Shown: one piece after another, positions 11,872 to 22,700 of the stretch | Position numbering within the stretch: the stretch's first letter is position 1 | How the letters are laid out: every line of letters begins with the position of its first letter | Origin: Pleurostoma richardsiae | Taxonomy: Eukaryota > Ascomycota > Sordariomycetes > Calosphaeriales > Pleurostomataceae | Reading direction: 5' to 3' | Assembly (NCBI GenBank): GCA_030052745.1 | Contig: JANBVO010000002.1 | Location: 124,001-188,000 of the forward strand | DNA: 64,000 nucleotides | Position numbers and translations under genes: made by a program | Notes under the pieces: model-generated | What the model was told of the DNA's origin: nothing | Seen by the model: the letters and a program-made list of their open reading frames with translations, nothing else | The model's database searches: none

Positions 11872-13479
11872 GATAGATGGATGAGAAATGACGAGCAGAG
11901 ACTGTGAGACGATACTGCCAAAGGAAAAAAGAATCCCGCAAGTCCAGTCTCGCCTTGACAAGATATTATATATTTGAGGTAGACATTTGCCTAGGTAGCT
12001 ATGATCGACGACGAGCTGAGCAGACCCTGGAGGTGCGCTTGCAGCATAATGTTCTTTGATCTGACTTTCTTACCTAAGATGATCAACAAAAAGGTAGGCC
12101 TGGATACAGCTTCAAGCTGTAGTAGCATCGGTAGCCCGATCCTGGCGATTCGTAAGTGCCCTTGGACTTTCCCAGGCGTCAACGAGAAAGAGATACTGTG
12201 CACGATTGGTCATCATCAGTCCAGCGCCTCTATATTTCTTCGAGGGATTCTCTCAAATCTGACGTGTGAGCGCACGACCTCGAAGAAGCTGAGAGGCAAA
12301 GATCCCTCCGATGCCAGGATCAGACGATGTAGGATCGAACACCGGCATTCTCACGTAGCCGGCGGATGGAGGATGGAACTCTCAACGACGGCTTCCTCAA
12401 TAGATGAAAAGCGAAGAGCTCATGGAGAGGGACGTTCGTCACGGCGAGGAGACGCGCTGAAGTCAGATATGGCCTTTTCTCGCAAGGCTACTTGACGCTG
12501 CGAAGAGGCCCCGAATTGCCGGCGTCACCCTCTTGCAGGAATGGAAGGGCCGGCTTAAGGCACCGGGTCCGACAAATGCAAGGCACGGAGGGTGAAGGGC
12601 ATTCGAGATAAGGCAGAAGCTGATGCACGTGAGCCCATTCCATCCTGAGTACGAGGGCACGATAGATAAGGAAGTCTGCTAGCTCTGCTAACTCTGCTGG
12701 GTGGTGACCGAAAGAGGCAGCGCGATGACGAAACAGGGAGGGAGACAAGTGACATAGTACCAGTTACCTCAGGTACTTAGCGTGTGGCTTGACTGGCGAC
12801 TTTGACCATGGTTTCCCCCACCAAGCCAAGGCAGCGAGCAGCGAGCGGCGAGCAGCGCAAGAGCGATGATGAAACAGCTCTTGACCTTTTCCGGGGTCTC
12901 TGTCTGGGCCTTGGTCATTGGCTTGTGATATTGCTCTACATGCCTGGCCAGACCTGCGGCTTTCCCCTCGTGAACAAACTCCCCCTCGTGGTATCTCGGT
13001 AGATATTCTCCTTCTCCTGGTCTGATTTCTCCGTGCCCTCGAGCGAAACCTTCTTGACCCTCATTGCAACTGCTCAACTATCACACGTAACTGCCCGTAG
13101 TCCACATACATTTTCCCGGTTCTGCGACCTTCTGTGCTCTGCTGGGTGCGCGCGTGACCGAATCGAGAAAGGTGCCTTGGCAGCTCAGCTGGGTCCCGAA
13201 AAAACCGGTGACGCACCGACCAGCCCAGCCAAGTTGGACGGGGCATCCATCGGCCACACAGTCGTCACCGCACCGCACCGCACCGCACCAGCCACTATTT
13301 CCTACTGCCTTTCCCTCGACCCTCCAAAACTCCACCTCATCATCATAATCACACAGCTCTCGAGAGCCTCCCTATCCAGCTCTCGCCCTCCGCCACCAGG
13401 CCCTCGCCCACGATAGATCTGCTCTCCCAAGCTCAAGCGCACCTGATACACTTTATTTCTGCATTTTACTCCCCTCGCA
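11872..13479. other. intergenic between divergent methyltransferase and POM33
   Basis: 1.6 kb shared upstream region. Contains AGGTA-type palindromic motifs at about 11988-11998 and 12769-12779, and a CACCG pentamer repeated about four times at 13268-13290. A 164-codon open frame at 12001-12495 (+) has no recognisable features. Confidence 0.5.
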
Positions 13480-14683
13480 ATGGCTCCCCCACCTCCCGCG
13501 AGCCTGCCTTTGCAGGAGCGCCTGCTAGCCTTGGTCAAGACTCTCCAGTGTAGGTGGCCTTTCTCTCCCCTCGTCCTCCAATGTGCTCACTGACTTTTAT
13601 GCTCTGCAGTCGCCTGGTTCGCAGGGTACGTGATATTCTCTCCCTTTCCTGTACCGGGAATTGCGTCCTATAGCAACAGATGCCACCAGATCCCCTTGAG
13701 CTCGACGTCGCCGGGGGTGGTGGATGGGCTGTTCTGCGCCACAACGAGAAAACATGGCGGATGGACACGTTACCAATCCATGCCTTTTAGCAGCTGGAGA
13801 AACATATTCTGACATCGGCTCTATAGGCACCTGACGCTGATCATCTGCATCGGTCGCTACTCCATGTCGTGGATCCGCATGAACTACTATAGCCGACCTG
13901 CCCAGATCAGCTACCGTATCACCTTCCTAGCCGCCGCCGTCACATATGGCATAGTGGTCTATAAGACGTTGCGCGCTCGCCAGAAATCCGGTGCCAAGAT
14001 CCAGGCTGCGGGTCTCGTCGGCCTCCTCGCGGATGAGAACGTTCAGTATCTCCGTATGTTTCCTGTTTTCTTCATGCTCGCATTGCCTGGTAGTAGAGTG
14101 ACCTGGAGCTGACGTGTGCATTCTTGCAGTCATGGCCATTGTCTGGCTCTTCTCGCCTCAGTACCCTCTGGCAATGCTCCCCTACGGCATCTACTCCGTC
14201 TTCCACTTTGCAACGTACACCCGCTCCAACCTGATTCCCACACTGGTCCCGCCGAAGCCCGTTGCTCCGGCTTCTGGTGCCTCTCCCAGCGCCAAGCCGC
14301 AGTATGCTACCCACCCGGTGGCCGACGCTATTGGAAGCTTTGTCAAGGAGTACTACGACGCGTCCATGTCCGTGGTCTCGGGTCTCGAGATTCTGCTGTG
14401 GGTGCGCCTCCTGCTCGCCGCCATCTTCTTCCAGCGTAGGAGCTGGATCTTGCTCGGCATCTACACCATCTTTCTGCGCGCCCGCTTCGCCCAGAGCAGC
14501 CACGTCCAGAACAGCTTCAGCCAGCTCGAGGCTCGTGTTGACGCCCTTGTCGGTGCCCAGGGAACTCCGCCAGCAGCCAGGCAGGTGTGGGAGGGCGTCA
14601 AGGGAGGCGCGCGCCAATTCCACTCTGCCACCGACGTCAACAAGTACACCTCTGGTGCTGCCGTGCCCAAGAAGACGTCGTAA
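13480..14683 (+). CDS. POM33: POM33/TMEM33-family nuclear envelope / ER membrane protein
   Basis: Four exons: 13480-13549, 13610-13625, 13827-14053 and 14130-14683; 867 nt, 288 aa. Exon 2 has only 16 nt, yet its inclusion is required to keep frame and to give TLQFAWFAGHLTLIICIGRY. The protein has the family's four hydrophobic spans, the SYRITFLAAAVTYGIVVYK segment, a long loop, then WVRLLLAAIFFQRRSW and LRARFAQSSHVQNSF. TMEM33/Per33/Pom33 proteins shape ER tubules and help distribute and assemble nuclear pores in yeast. Length (about 280 aa) fits. The ATG at 13480 is the first in frame and follows a pyrimidine-rich leader. Intron 2 (201 nt) is unusually long for this window. Confidence 0.9.
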
Positions 14684-15682
14684 TTGGTAGCACGTTTTCC
14701 CGAAAGTTTTATGATGGACAACGAGAGATGTGCCCACCGAACTCCGCCAGATTTTTTTGGCGTGAGAAGGGTGCATTACCCTGCGAGACCAGAAAGCGGC
14801 GACCGTTTTGTGACACCTCTCTCGCGGCGAGATGGACCCGTCCCATTTACGCTGGCCTATGCGATGACGGGAAGATTGTTTTGGAGATGCGGAGCTGCAG
14901 CTCATTGGGCTTGGAGAAATAGCGTGACACAGCTAGGGGAGAAGGAGTGACAGATAGGCGTGATGATGATTGTGCGAAGGTCAGGACGGCTATTACTATA
15001 TCCCGAGGACCAGAGGGGTCTTTCCTATAAATCCAGGAACTCCTGATGAAGTTCGGAGAGCGAGTGACTCGGAGGTCGGTGTGCTTCCAGAGGGGAGGGG
15101 TTCTGGATGTACTGCTCTTTGTACAGTTGGTATTCGTTTTTGCTGCTGTCCTTGTTTGTCTTGTTTCTGTATTGTCTCTGCCAATAAGTCCCCAATCCCT
15201 GAGTTCTCCTCTCCGTCTCTACAGTGATTCCTGCATCAGAATATCTTGTGTTCTCCAATCCCTCAGATGGCGGGTATGACGATTGCTCGCTGCTCCCACC
15301 ATCCGACGACACTTGGGCTTGATGGATGGAAATGGGGAAACACCAGCCACAGATGCCATCAGCTGCACCGCCCCATTGATGACGTCGACAGCCCAAGCTG
15401 TCTGGACAAGCTCCCCGCGACGGCACGACCCAACTCGCCTGCGTCTCCGACCCGATCGATACAGTATGTCATCGCTGCTCCTCGCGTGCCCCGTCTTCGT
15501 ATCGAGTCGTATCTGAGCCTCTACAGTCTTTTTCTTCAGCCGCATTGCATCATTGTCTCCTTTACAGTCCCGCCACTTGCTTGCCTGCTCTGCCATACTC
15601 CGTCACTCCTGCTCCTCCTTCATCTCATGTGTGGACTTCAGGAGCCAGCTATCGTCAGCAGGAGATCCAGCAGCTCGGGAAG
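14684..15682. other. intergenic, POM33 3' flank and PTEN upstream region
   Basis: The last 400 bp are pyrimidine-rich (many CTCC and TCTCTC runs), typical of a fungal leader or promoter. No gene is seen. Confidence 0.5.
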
Positions 15683-17807
15683 ATGACTTCTCTCCTCCGG
15701 CAGATCGTAGCCGGGCCCCGTGCCAAGCACGCCGAGACGGGCCTCGACCTCTGCTATGTGACCTCCAACATGATCGCAACGTGAGTCGACATATCGCTTT
15801 TCGCCCTCCTTCACGTCTCTCCTCTCTTCTCCTACACATCCCACAAGCCTTCTATTTCTACTTCATTGGCTGACACCGGCGGACTCTGTCTGCCACAGCT
15901 CCGGACCTTCGCAGACGTACCCGCAGCGTGCCTACCGCAACCCGCTCGATCGCCTCGTTGCCTTCCTAGATGCCAGGCATGGCTCCGACTGGGCCATCTG
16001 GGAGTTCCGTGCCGAAGGCACCGGCTACCCCGATGAGGCCGTGCACAACCGCGTGCGCCACTACCCCTGGCCCGACCACCACCCGCCGCCGTTCAGACTC
16101 GTGCCGATGATCTTGGCCAGCATGCGCAACTGGCTGGCCGGCGGGGACCTGTTCACGCCGGAAGACGAGAAGAGCGGCGGCGATGAAGGGAGTGAGCAGA
16201 AGAAGGAGACAGACAAGGAGAAGCACAAGACCGACAAGAAGAAGCGGGTGGTGGTCGTCCACTGCAAGGCCGGCAAGGGCCGCAGCGGGACCGCGACCTG
16301 CAGCTATCTCATCGCCGAGTGCGGATGGACGCCTGAGGAGGCGCTGGCACGCTTCACCGAGCGGCGGATGCGGCCCCGCTTCGGCGCCGGCGTCTCCATC
16401 CCCTCGCAGCTGCGGTGGATCAGCTATGTCGACCGATGGACGCGTGGTGGCAAGAAGTACATTGACCGTGCAATTGAGATTGTCGAGGTGCACGTGTGGG
16501 GCCTGCGGCACGGCGTCAAGGTGTCGGTCGAGGGGTTTGCAGATGAAGGGAAGCGGATAAAGGTCTTGCACACCTTTAGGCGCGACGAGCGGTACGTCGT
16601 GGAGGAGGGTGCCCCCGGTGGGGGAGGGGTGATGGATCTGCTCGGGGACGCCCTGAGCCCGAAGCTGGAGAGCGAGGACGAGGAGGTTGAAGAGGAAGCG
16701 GACTATGGGAAGATTGTCGGTGGTCCAGGCAACGGGAATGGCAGCAATGGCAGCGGCAGCGACAGCCCGTCGTCGGAGCAGAGCAGCAAATCTAAGCCGG
16801 GAGGATCGGTGCAAGAGCTCTCGCGCTATGGCTCGAAGAAGGCTCCCAGGAAGAGCAAGACAATCCAGATGCCCGAGGGCTTCTCATCCTCGCCCCTCTC
16901 CGGGTCGTCATCAGCGTCGCTCGCTACAAGTTCCCCCGCCCCTCCGAAGGACGGCAGCAACAGACTTCCCGGCGTCTCAGACCCCAAGGCCCAGTCACAG
17001 TTCACGCTCCCCATGCGTACCGCGACGACATTCGCCGATCAGGACGAGCCCGGCGGGCAGGCAGTCATCTTCAAGCCGCGGTCGCCGGTGGTTGTGCCCA
17101 ACAGCGACGTCAACATCGCCATGGAGCGGCGCAACCGCGCCCCGTCCTCACTTGGGCTGACCATGGTCACCGCGGTGGCCCACGTGTGGTTCAACGCCTT
17201 CTTCGAGGGCCGCGGGCCGGAGCGGCGCGGCGAGGCCGAGGACAGCGGCGTGTTCGAGATCGAGTGGGACCGCATGGACGGCATCAAGGGGTCGAGCAGG
17301 AAGGGCACGCGCGCTGCGGACAGGATCAGCGTCGTGTGGAGGGCGGTGGGAGCGGGAGGTGGGGAGGCGGGCAAGGTCGGGGAGGCGGCGGAGGGAGGCG
17401 ATCAGGGCAAGGTCGTCATCGCGGAGCCGGCGGAGGGAGAGGCGGTGCCGCAGATGGAGCCCGCGGACTGGAAGGGCGGGGACAAGGAGGGCGTCACCGC
17501 AGAGAAGCGCCTCGGGCTCCGGGTGGCGGACCCGGAGAGCGCGGCCGTGAGCAAGGCGAGCAGCGTGAAGAGCCAGGAGATCGGAGACACTCCTGGGAGC
17601 CGCGGGGACGCGGGCGCAGATGCAGACGAGGACGACTCCCTCAAGGGCGTCAAGACCAGTGGCCCTTCTGGGGAGGAAGAGCTGGACGGTGGAAAGGACG
17701 CTGATGGTCGCAGAGCCTCCGGCGGGCCTGGGGATGGGCCAGCCAAGGAAGACGCCGAGGCTGGCAGCAGTGGAGGGACCGCGCAGAAGGGGTTTATTGT
17801 CGAGTGA
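15683..17807 (+). CDS. PTEN-type phosphatidylinositol 3-phosphatase
   Basis: Two exons: 15683-15780 and 15899-17807; 669 codons, 668 aa. The phosphatase domain starts YVTSNMIATSGPSQTYPQ and shows YRNPLDRLVAFLDARHG. A WPD-loop equivalent, YPWPDHHPPP, places Asp at residue 92. The P-loop is HCKAGKGRSGT with Cys155 and Arg161. A following VSIPSQLRWISYVDRW segment is the classic PTEN signature. A Lys/Glu-rich insertion (about residues 121-149) lies directly before the P-loop. A C2-like region follows, with VEVHVWGLRHG and later FNAFFEG and FEIEWDRMDGIKGSSR, interrupted by long Ser/Gly-rich linkers; the tail is low-complexity. PTEN dephosphorylates PI(3,4,5)P3 at membranes and opposes PI3-kinase. 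Fungal homologues affect development and stress responses. The two halves of C2 are spaced much further apart than in animals. Confidence 0.92.
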
Positions 17808-18153
17808 GTGGCGGCGTGGCAGCGAAACGGCATACACGATTCTTACAGCATAGCGCGGGAAATGGAAACATGGGGATGACGGTACATTATTGCGTGCAAG
17901 CATCGGTTACGGATAAGAAATATCATGAGCAAAGAATCCGTCCTCGAAAGACCATATAACGACCTTGGGCTTTCTACAGCTTACTTGAGAGAATAGACAG
18001 AGCAGCAGTCTCAGACTTGATGAGCTATCTCTTCCCCTTTGGCAGGAGACGCGATTCATGTTGACCCGAGAGTTCCATTTGCCAAGTATGTCATCGCCTG
18101 CATGAAGCGAGAAGGCCTCTTGTGGCGCGAGGAGATTGAGAATCCTCTATACC
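17808..18153. other. convergent 3' intergenic
   Basis: 346 bp between the PTEN-type gene and the yapsin. Nothing recognised. Confidence 0.5.
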
Positions 18154-19739
18154 CTAGCAAAACGCCGAAGCCACACCCACGGCAACAACGGCAAGAGCAG
18201 CGAAGCTCAGAGGCGTCCTGCTTCCCAAACTATCGACTAGTGAAGTCGGGGGTGTCATCGTAGCACAGTTCCCAGTGACACTTGGAACAGCATCGACACC
18301 TGACCCGATAGCAATAACATCGGAACCGCAGTTGGCTGCTTGAGCAAGATGTATGTTCTCGTTGTCCCAGTCTACGACAGCTATAGCACTGTTAGGCCAC
18401 TCATGCCTTCTCAAGCAAGCCGAGATAAGACGTACCGTACGCTGCGCGAAGGAACGTGTCCCCGAGCACCTGCTGCCCTGCTTGTTCGATTGGCAAGAGT
18501 CCGACAGCACAGAGCTCGTCTGCCGCCAAAATGAAGTCACTTAACGGCACAGTTATCGTCTTGTTGCCGAAGTTCAACAGAAATCCGCCTTTCGCTTCTG
18601 TGATATTGCAGTCCACCAGTGGATACCCTAGGGTTTCATTGAATGTTGCTCCGAGGCCGCTGTAGACTTGACTCACCACCTCCGGGTGGAGCTTGCTGAA
18701 GGTGTTGCCGGTGTCGATAACGACGTTGGTATCATTTCCAAGGCTGTACGTCTTGGTGATGTTGGTGTTTGGGAGAGTCATGCCCACAGATGTGAGGTCA
18801 ACCGTCAGCCTGCGTTTTTCAATGGTCAGTTCGGGCGTCACATATCTCTCTGGGTCTTCACTCACCTGACCACTCCATCATGGCTCCTGACAATGGGAAG
18901 CTTCAAAAGGGTTCCTTCAAACTTCCCCTTGTCGACACCACCCAAAATCAACGAGCCTGAACTATACTTTAGTACGTCTAGAAGAAAACGTTGCAGAGAT
19001 ATAACTATACCGGAATCGTCTGTCCTTCGTGCCGTGTTCACACTATACGCCCTGCTGTTGATGATACCGTCCCTTGCAAGAGTATCAAGCAGCAAGGGGT
19101 AAGACTCATTTAAGGCAAATCCGCGCTTCAGGTCGGGCGCAAGCCCCATGATCCCGACTGGTAGGCCGAGGCTGGCCGTTGCAACGCCAAACTGTTGGCT
19201 GCTAACATTGACACCGTTGATGCTCACTTCATCCTTGTAGTAGTCGACATCGGCTCCTGTCACGGTCTCCCCCAGACTCCCGTACGTGAGCCTAGCAGAT
19301 CCGAAAGGGCCCTGTGCCGTTGTCGACTTGTTGGTTTCGTATCGGGGGACTCTAATGCACATATCACGCTGCCCGAAGTCCGCCGGTGCCGTCGAGCAGT
19401 TGGCGTTCACCCACAGCTCGCTAGACCCGGTGTCGACCGAGACGTAAGTGGTCTGAGGCGGTGTCCCGATAGATACTAGAGAGCAGGCCGTCAGCCGTAG
19501 GGGCACGTAAAGGACGGGCACCGGCTCCGGTTACTTTCTATGGCGTATAGCCACATCTCGTTCATCATTGTAGCGTTGATGGCCCCATCTGCTCTGCTGT
19601 TTAGGATTGCTCGGAGCGGGAGTAGGTGAAGTGGGAGATGCACGTATCCGCCTTGAGCTTTTGACTGTGTGAATCGATTGATGGACAAGCCATGGCAGAT
19701 GGAGGGAAGAAGAGCCTGAACAAGCAAGAGCCGATGCAT
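18154..19739 (-). CDS. yapsin-like GPI-anchored aspartic protease (pepsin family A1)
   Basis: Four exons: 19535-19739, 18866-19475, 18436-18809 and 18154-18380; 1416 nt, 471 aa. The start MHRLLLVQALLPSICHGLS is a signal peptide. Both catalytic motifs are intact: VDTGSS with Asp83 and VIDTGN with Asp304. SIGTPPQTTY precedes the first, and the yapsin-type VVDWDNENIHLAQ strand comes late. The end is a Ser/Thr/Gly stretch followed by a hydrophobic tail of about 20 residues (FAALAVVAVGVASAFC), the pattern for a GPI anchor. Yapsins act at the plasma membrane or wall, cleaving wall enzymes and secreted proteins. The region between signal and mature domain is short and lacks an obvious dibasic processing site, so its activation may differ. 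Confidence 0.9.
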
Positions 19740-20481
19740 CTTCACGAAACGTGATGACGGACTCGGCCAACCTTTGATATACCTTCTTCGGATTTCAGAG
19801 AAGTGCTAGCAACAGCGAGACAGCCCTCTCTTATACAGCATGATGGCGGCTTTGCTGCCTGCAGGAGAGTATCCATCATGGTGGCTCATCATTCAGGAGC
19901 AACAGGCATCGCTCGAGACGACGGTGCCATAGAAGAATTTGCGCTCTGGCTGGGTACAACGAGCATCTCATGGACAGGAGTTTGGGCTTCCCGCAGGGGT
20001 GACTATTGTGGTAGATAGGATCTAGTCAAGTTGACCGACCCGTAGTGAATCCTTCATGGCCAACACCCCATGCCAGCCACGGCTCGGACTCTAGGCACCT
20101 GAATAAGGTGGCTGGCGCAGCTCAACTAAGGGAGCGCGGAAGAAATCCACTATGCTAATATTGACTGAATTCGTACCTCTATCAAAGCCACAATCATGAT
20201 TACTTCCGAGACCCTGAAAAGATGCATTTCATCCTTGCGTTGTGGCTTCTGGCGACCAAGACACCAGAGCTGAGAGGAACGCCTCTCACGTGCGAGCTGA
20301 AATGTGTCTGTCAAGGGACGTTGGGCGACTGTTTGAAATCGTCTTGCTGTTTCACAATGCTCCTTGCGCTTCTCTGAGCGGATTATCTCGATTCAAAGTG
20401 TTAGGAGAATCAGCAGCCAGTTTCTACTGTGGCGCGTTATTGAAGGAACTCCTAACAGTTTGGTGGATCAAGTGAGCCACT
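19740..20481. other. divergent upstream region of yapsin and CorA-like genes
   Basis: 742 bp between two divergently transcribed genes. A weak TATA-like TATATCAAAG on the minus strand lies about 40 bp above the yapsin ATG. Nothing else is recognised. Confidence 0.4.
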
Positions 20482-22427
20482 ATGCATGGCGAGGCTACGT
20501 CTCACGTGGAGGTACGACATTTAGACGTCTTCTATAGATGGTGAACAGTACCCTTTAGCCCAGCAACTGACGTTTGGCCTTTACAGCAGTCAACGGCATC
20601 ATGTAGCTCGTTTGAGGTACAGTACAACCAAGCCGGTCCACAGCGTTTGTTTAGTCGGAGCACTCACGCCCATCAGTTTATCGAGCAACCCATCGAGAAC
20701 GGAACTGTGACTGTAGATGACATGAGACTGGACGCCATTGTGGATTCGAGGACATTCTCCGATGCTGAAAGCCTTACTGACTTTCTGTGTGAGGTAAGCC
20801 TGCCGCATATGAGCTGTTGACTCCTAGAGATGAACCCCCCGTTTTCTTGAACCATCTGACACTAGCGGCTGAAGCCATGCAACCCCGACGTAGTCTTGAG
20901 GCGTGTGTAAGTCTTCATTCTCGAGATTTGGTCTCGTTCCTTGCTTGCTCGTAGAGCTAAACGCCTCGAAGCCATGCTCTCAACGCACCGTGGGCCGTGG
21001 AGATTGAGTCTTCTTCCTCGTTGGAAAAGCGCATCTTCAGCGGACCGGCGACCAAAGTTCCGTTGATATCAGACTGGTCTCCCTCATGCCACATATGGGA
21101 GGCGACACACGCATGGGCGCCAGATCAGTATGACCGGTACAATTTCGCTCTTAGGTACAAAGAGTTCAAAATGGCGTTCGACATGTTCTATGTGCGACAT
21201 GACACTATGATCCATCGGGCAAGCCGGGACGACATCGCCTTCGATACATTTGACAAAGCTCAGTCTCGCGTTTTCCACCATCTCATCAACTTCAGACGAT
21301 ACTGTGTCTTGTGTAAGACGCGCGATGAACCACAGCCCACCCAGCGACCAAGAGCAATCATTTGGGTCTTCGAGAACTCGACTGACCCGTGGAGTATTCT
21401 GGCTTTCCCCCCTGCCCTCAACATGGCATCATCTTCGCGTACAGAGGCCCAGCAACACTACCTCGGAATGACCATTAGCGAAGTGACCGGCAAGATATTT
21501 TTGAGCTGGCAAGATCTTCTTGCCGCAACACATTCCCATATTCGGCTCTTGGTGCGTTGAGAATACAGAAACCGGCGACGGCGGCTCGCTAAATGCTATC
21601 AAACAGGAAGACTTCATTTACGACTCCCCAGATGCTGACTCCTGCGCCTCTGAGCTTTGGAAGTGCTCCAAGTATCTCCGGTACTACATGCAGCTTCTAC
21701 GACAACACCGCGAATTCCTGCTGTTATTTAAGAGACGTGCCAATACTATCAGGAACCGCCATCCCGATATAAACCAAGCGACGTTCGACATAGAGCTTGA
21801 AATTGCCCTTTCATATCTTCCCGGGGGAGGACAGATAGGAGGCGAGCCGCTCCAGGATCATATCGAGAACATCCAGGACACTCTCAACCCAACGATCGCC
21901 CATATGCTCGACATGGTAATGTTCCGACTCAATGCCCTGCACTTGTTGCTGCACGTGGGGAGAGTGACCGTTCGCTAATATCAAGTCTAGATCTACAAGT
22001 CGGCTGCGATTCGCGATACCCAGCTGTCGCTAAGGCTGAATGCAAGCCTCTGGAGGCTCAGCTGGATCACGTTCATCTTCCTTCCCCTGACGTTCGTCTC
22101 AGGCTTCTTCGGCATGAACGTTGATGTCTTCGAACATAATCCTTCCATCTTATGGTGCGCCACACCAGATTCATCTTCCATCATCCCTCTTTAGCTGCTT
22201 ACACTAGATTCACAGGTACTTTATTGCCGCCATTGTACTTGTAAGCTTCCTCTGAGTAACTTCTTTATACTTCTGGATAGAGAAGGGGAATACTGATCTG
22301 GAAACAGCTGGTCACCATCCTTGGGGCATGGCTTCTAGTCAAGAAGCTGAGAACTCAAAGGCTTGGGGTTTCCCTCCGGGTATGGAAGAAAGTAAGAGCC
22401 GCTAAGGACGAGTCGATGATGGTTTAG
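20482..22427 (+). CDS. CorA-like Mg2+ transporter family protein
   Basis: Eight exons: 20482-20511, 20587-20793, 20866-20906, 20972-21551, 21607-21915, 21991-22154, 22216-22240 and 22308-22427; 1476 nt, 491 aa. The carboxyl end carries the CorA hallmark: a first membrane helix followed by FFGMNVDVF, then a second helix (YFIAAIVL then LVTILGAWLLV). The long helical region before it (LEDFIYDSP, SKYLRYYMQLLRQH, DTQLSLRLNASLW) matches the stalk of this fungal family. The N-terminal soluble domain is less conserved. Exons 1-4 rest on splice signals and frame; intron 3 uses AAG at 20969-20971, preceded by a CTAAAC branch site, because the nearer TAG would bring a stop into frame. The GMN motif predicts a pentameric divalent-cation channel, but this fungal subgroup is functionally uncharacterised. 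Confidence 0.8.
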
Positions 22428-22700
22428 GCGTCTTCTGTTGTTCACCGAGACGCAACTATGGCGGATAATCTGCAGGGGATGATAGCATGGAGATCGGCGC
22501 TTGAGGAGAACTTCTATCGACAAATTCCTACTATTCAAGGCAAGGGGGGCAGCGGGATCTTCCTAAACAACTTGTTATGGGCTCATAGGTACTGATTGCA
22601 TGTGATCTACCGCATCCAACATTATATGCTCTTACTACCCGTCTCAGTTATTGCAGAGCGAGACTCCGAGATACATACCCAGCCCAACACGTCTCTACGC
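22428..22700. other. convergent 3' intergenic
   Basis: 273 bp between the CorA-like gene and the sedolisin. Nothing recognised. Confidence 0.5.

Noticed and set aside
12001-12495. 164-codon open frame on the plus strand
   Set aside because: It shows no motif and carries composition typical of intergenic DNA; not supported.
17148-17903. 251-codon open frame antisense to the PTEN-type gene
   Set aside because: It is a shadow of the GC-rich coding strand; the plus-strand frame has all the PTEN motifs.
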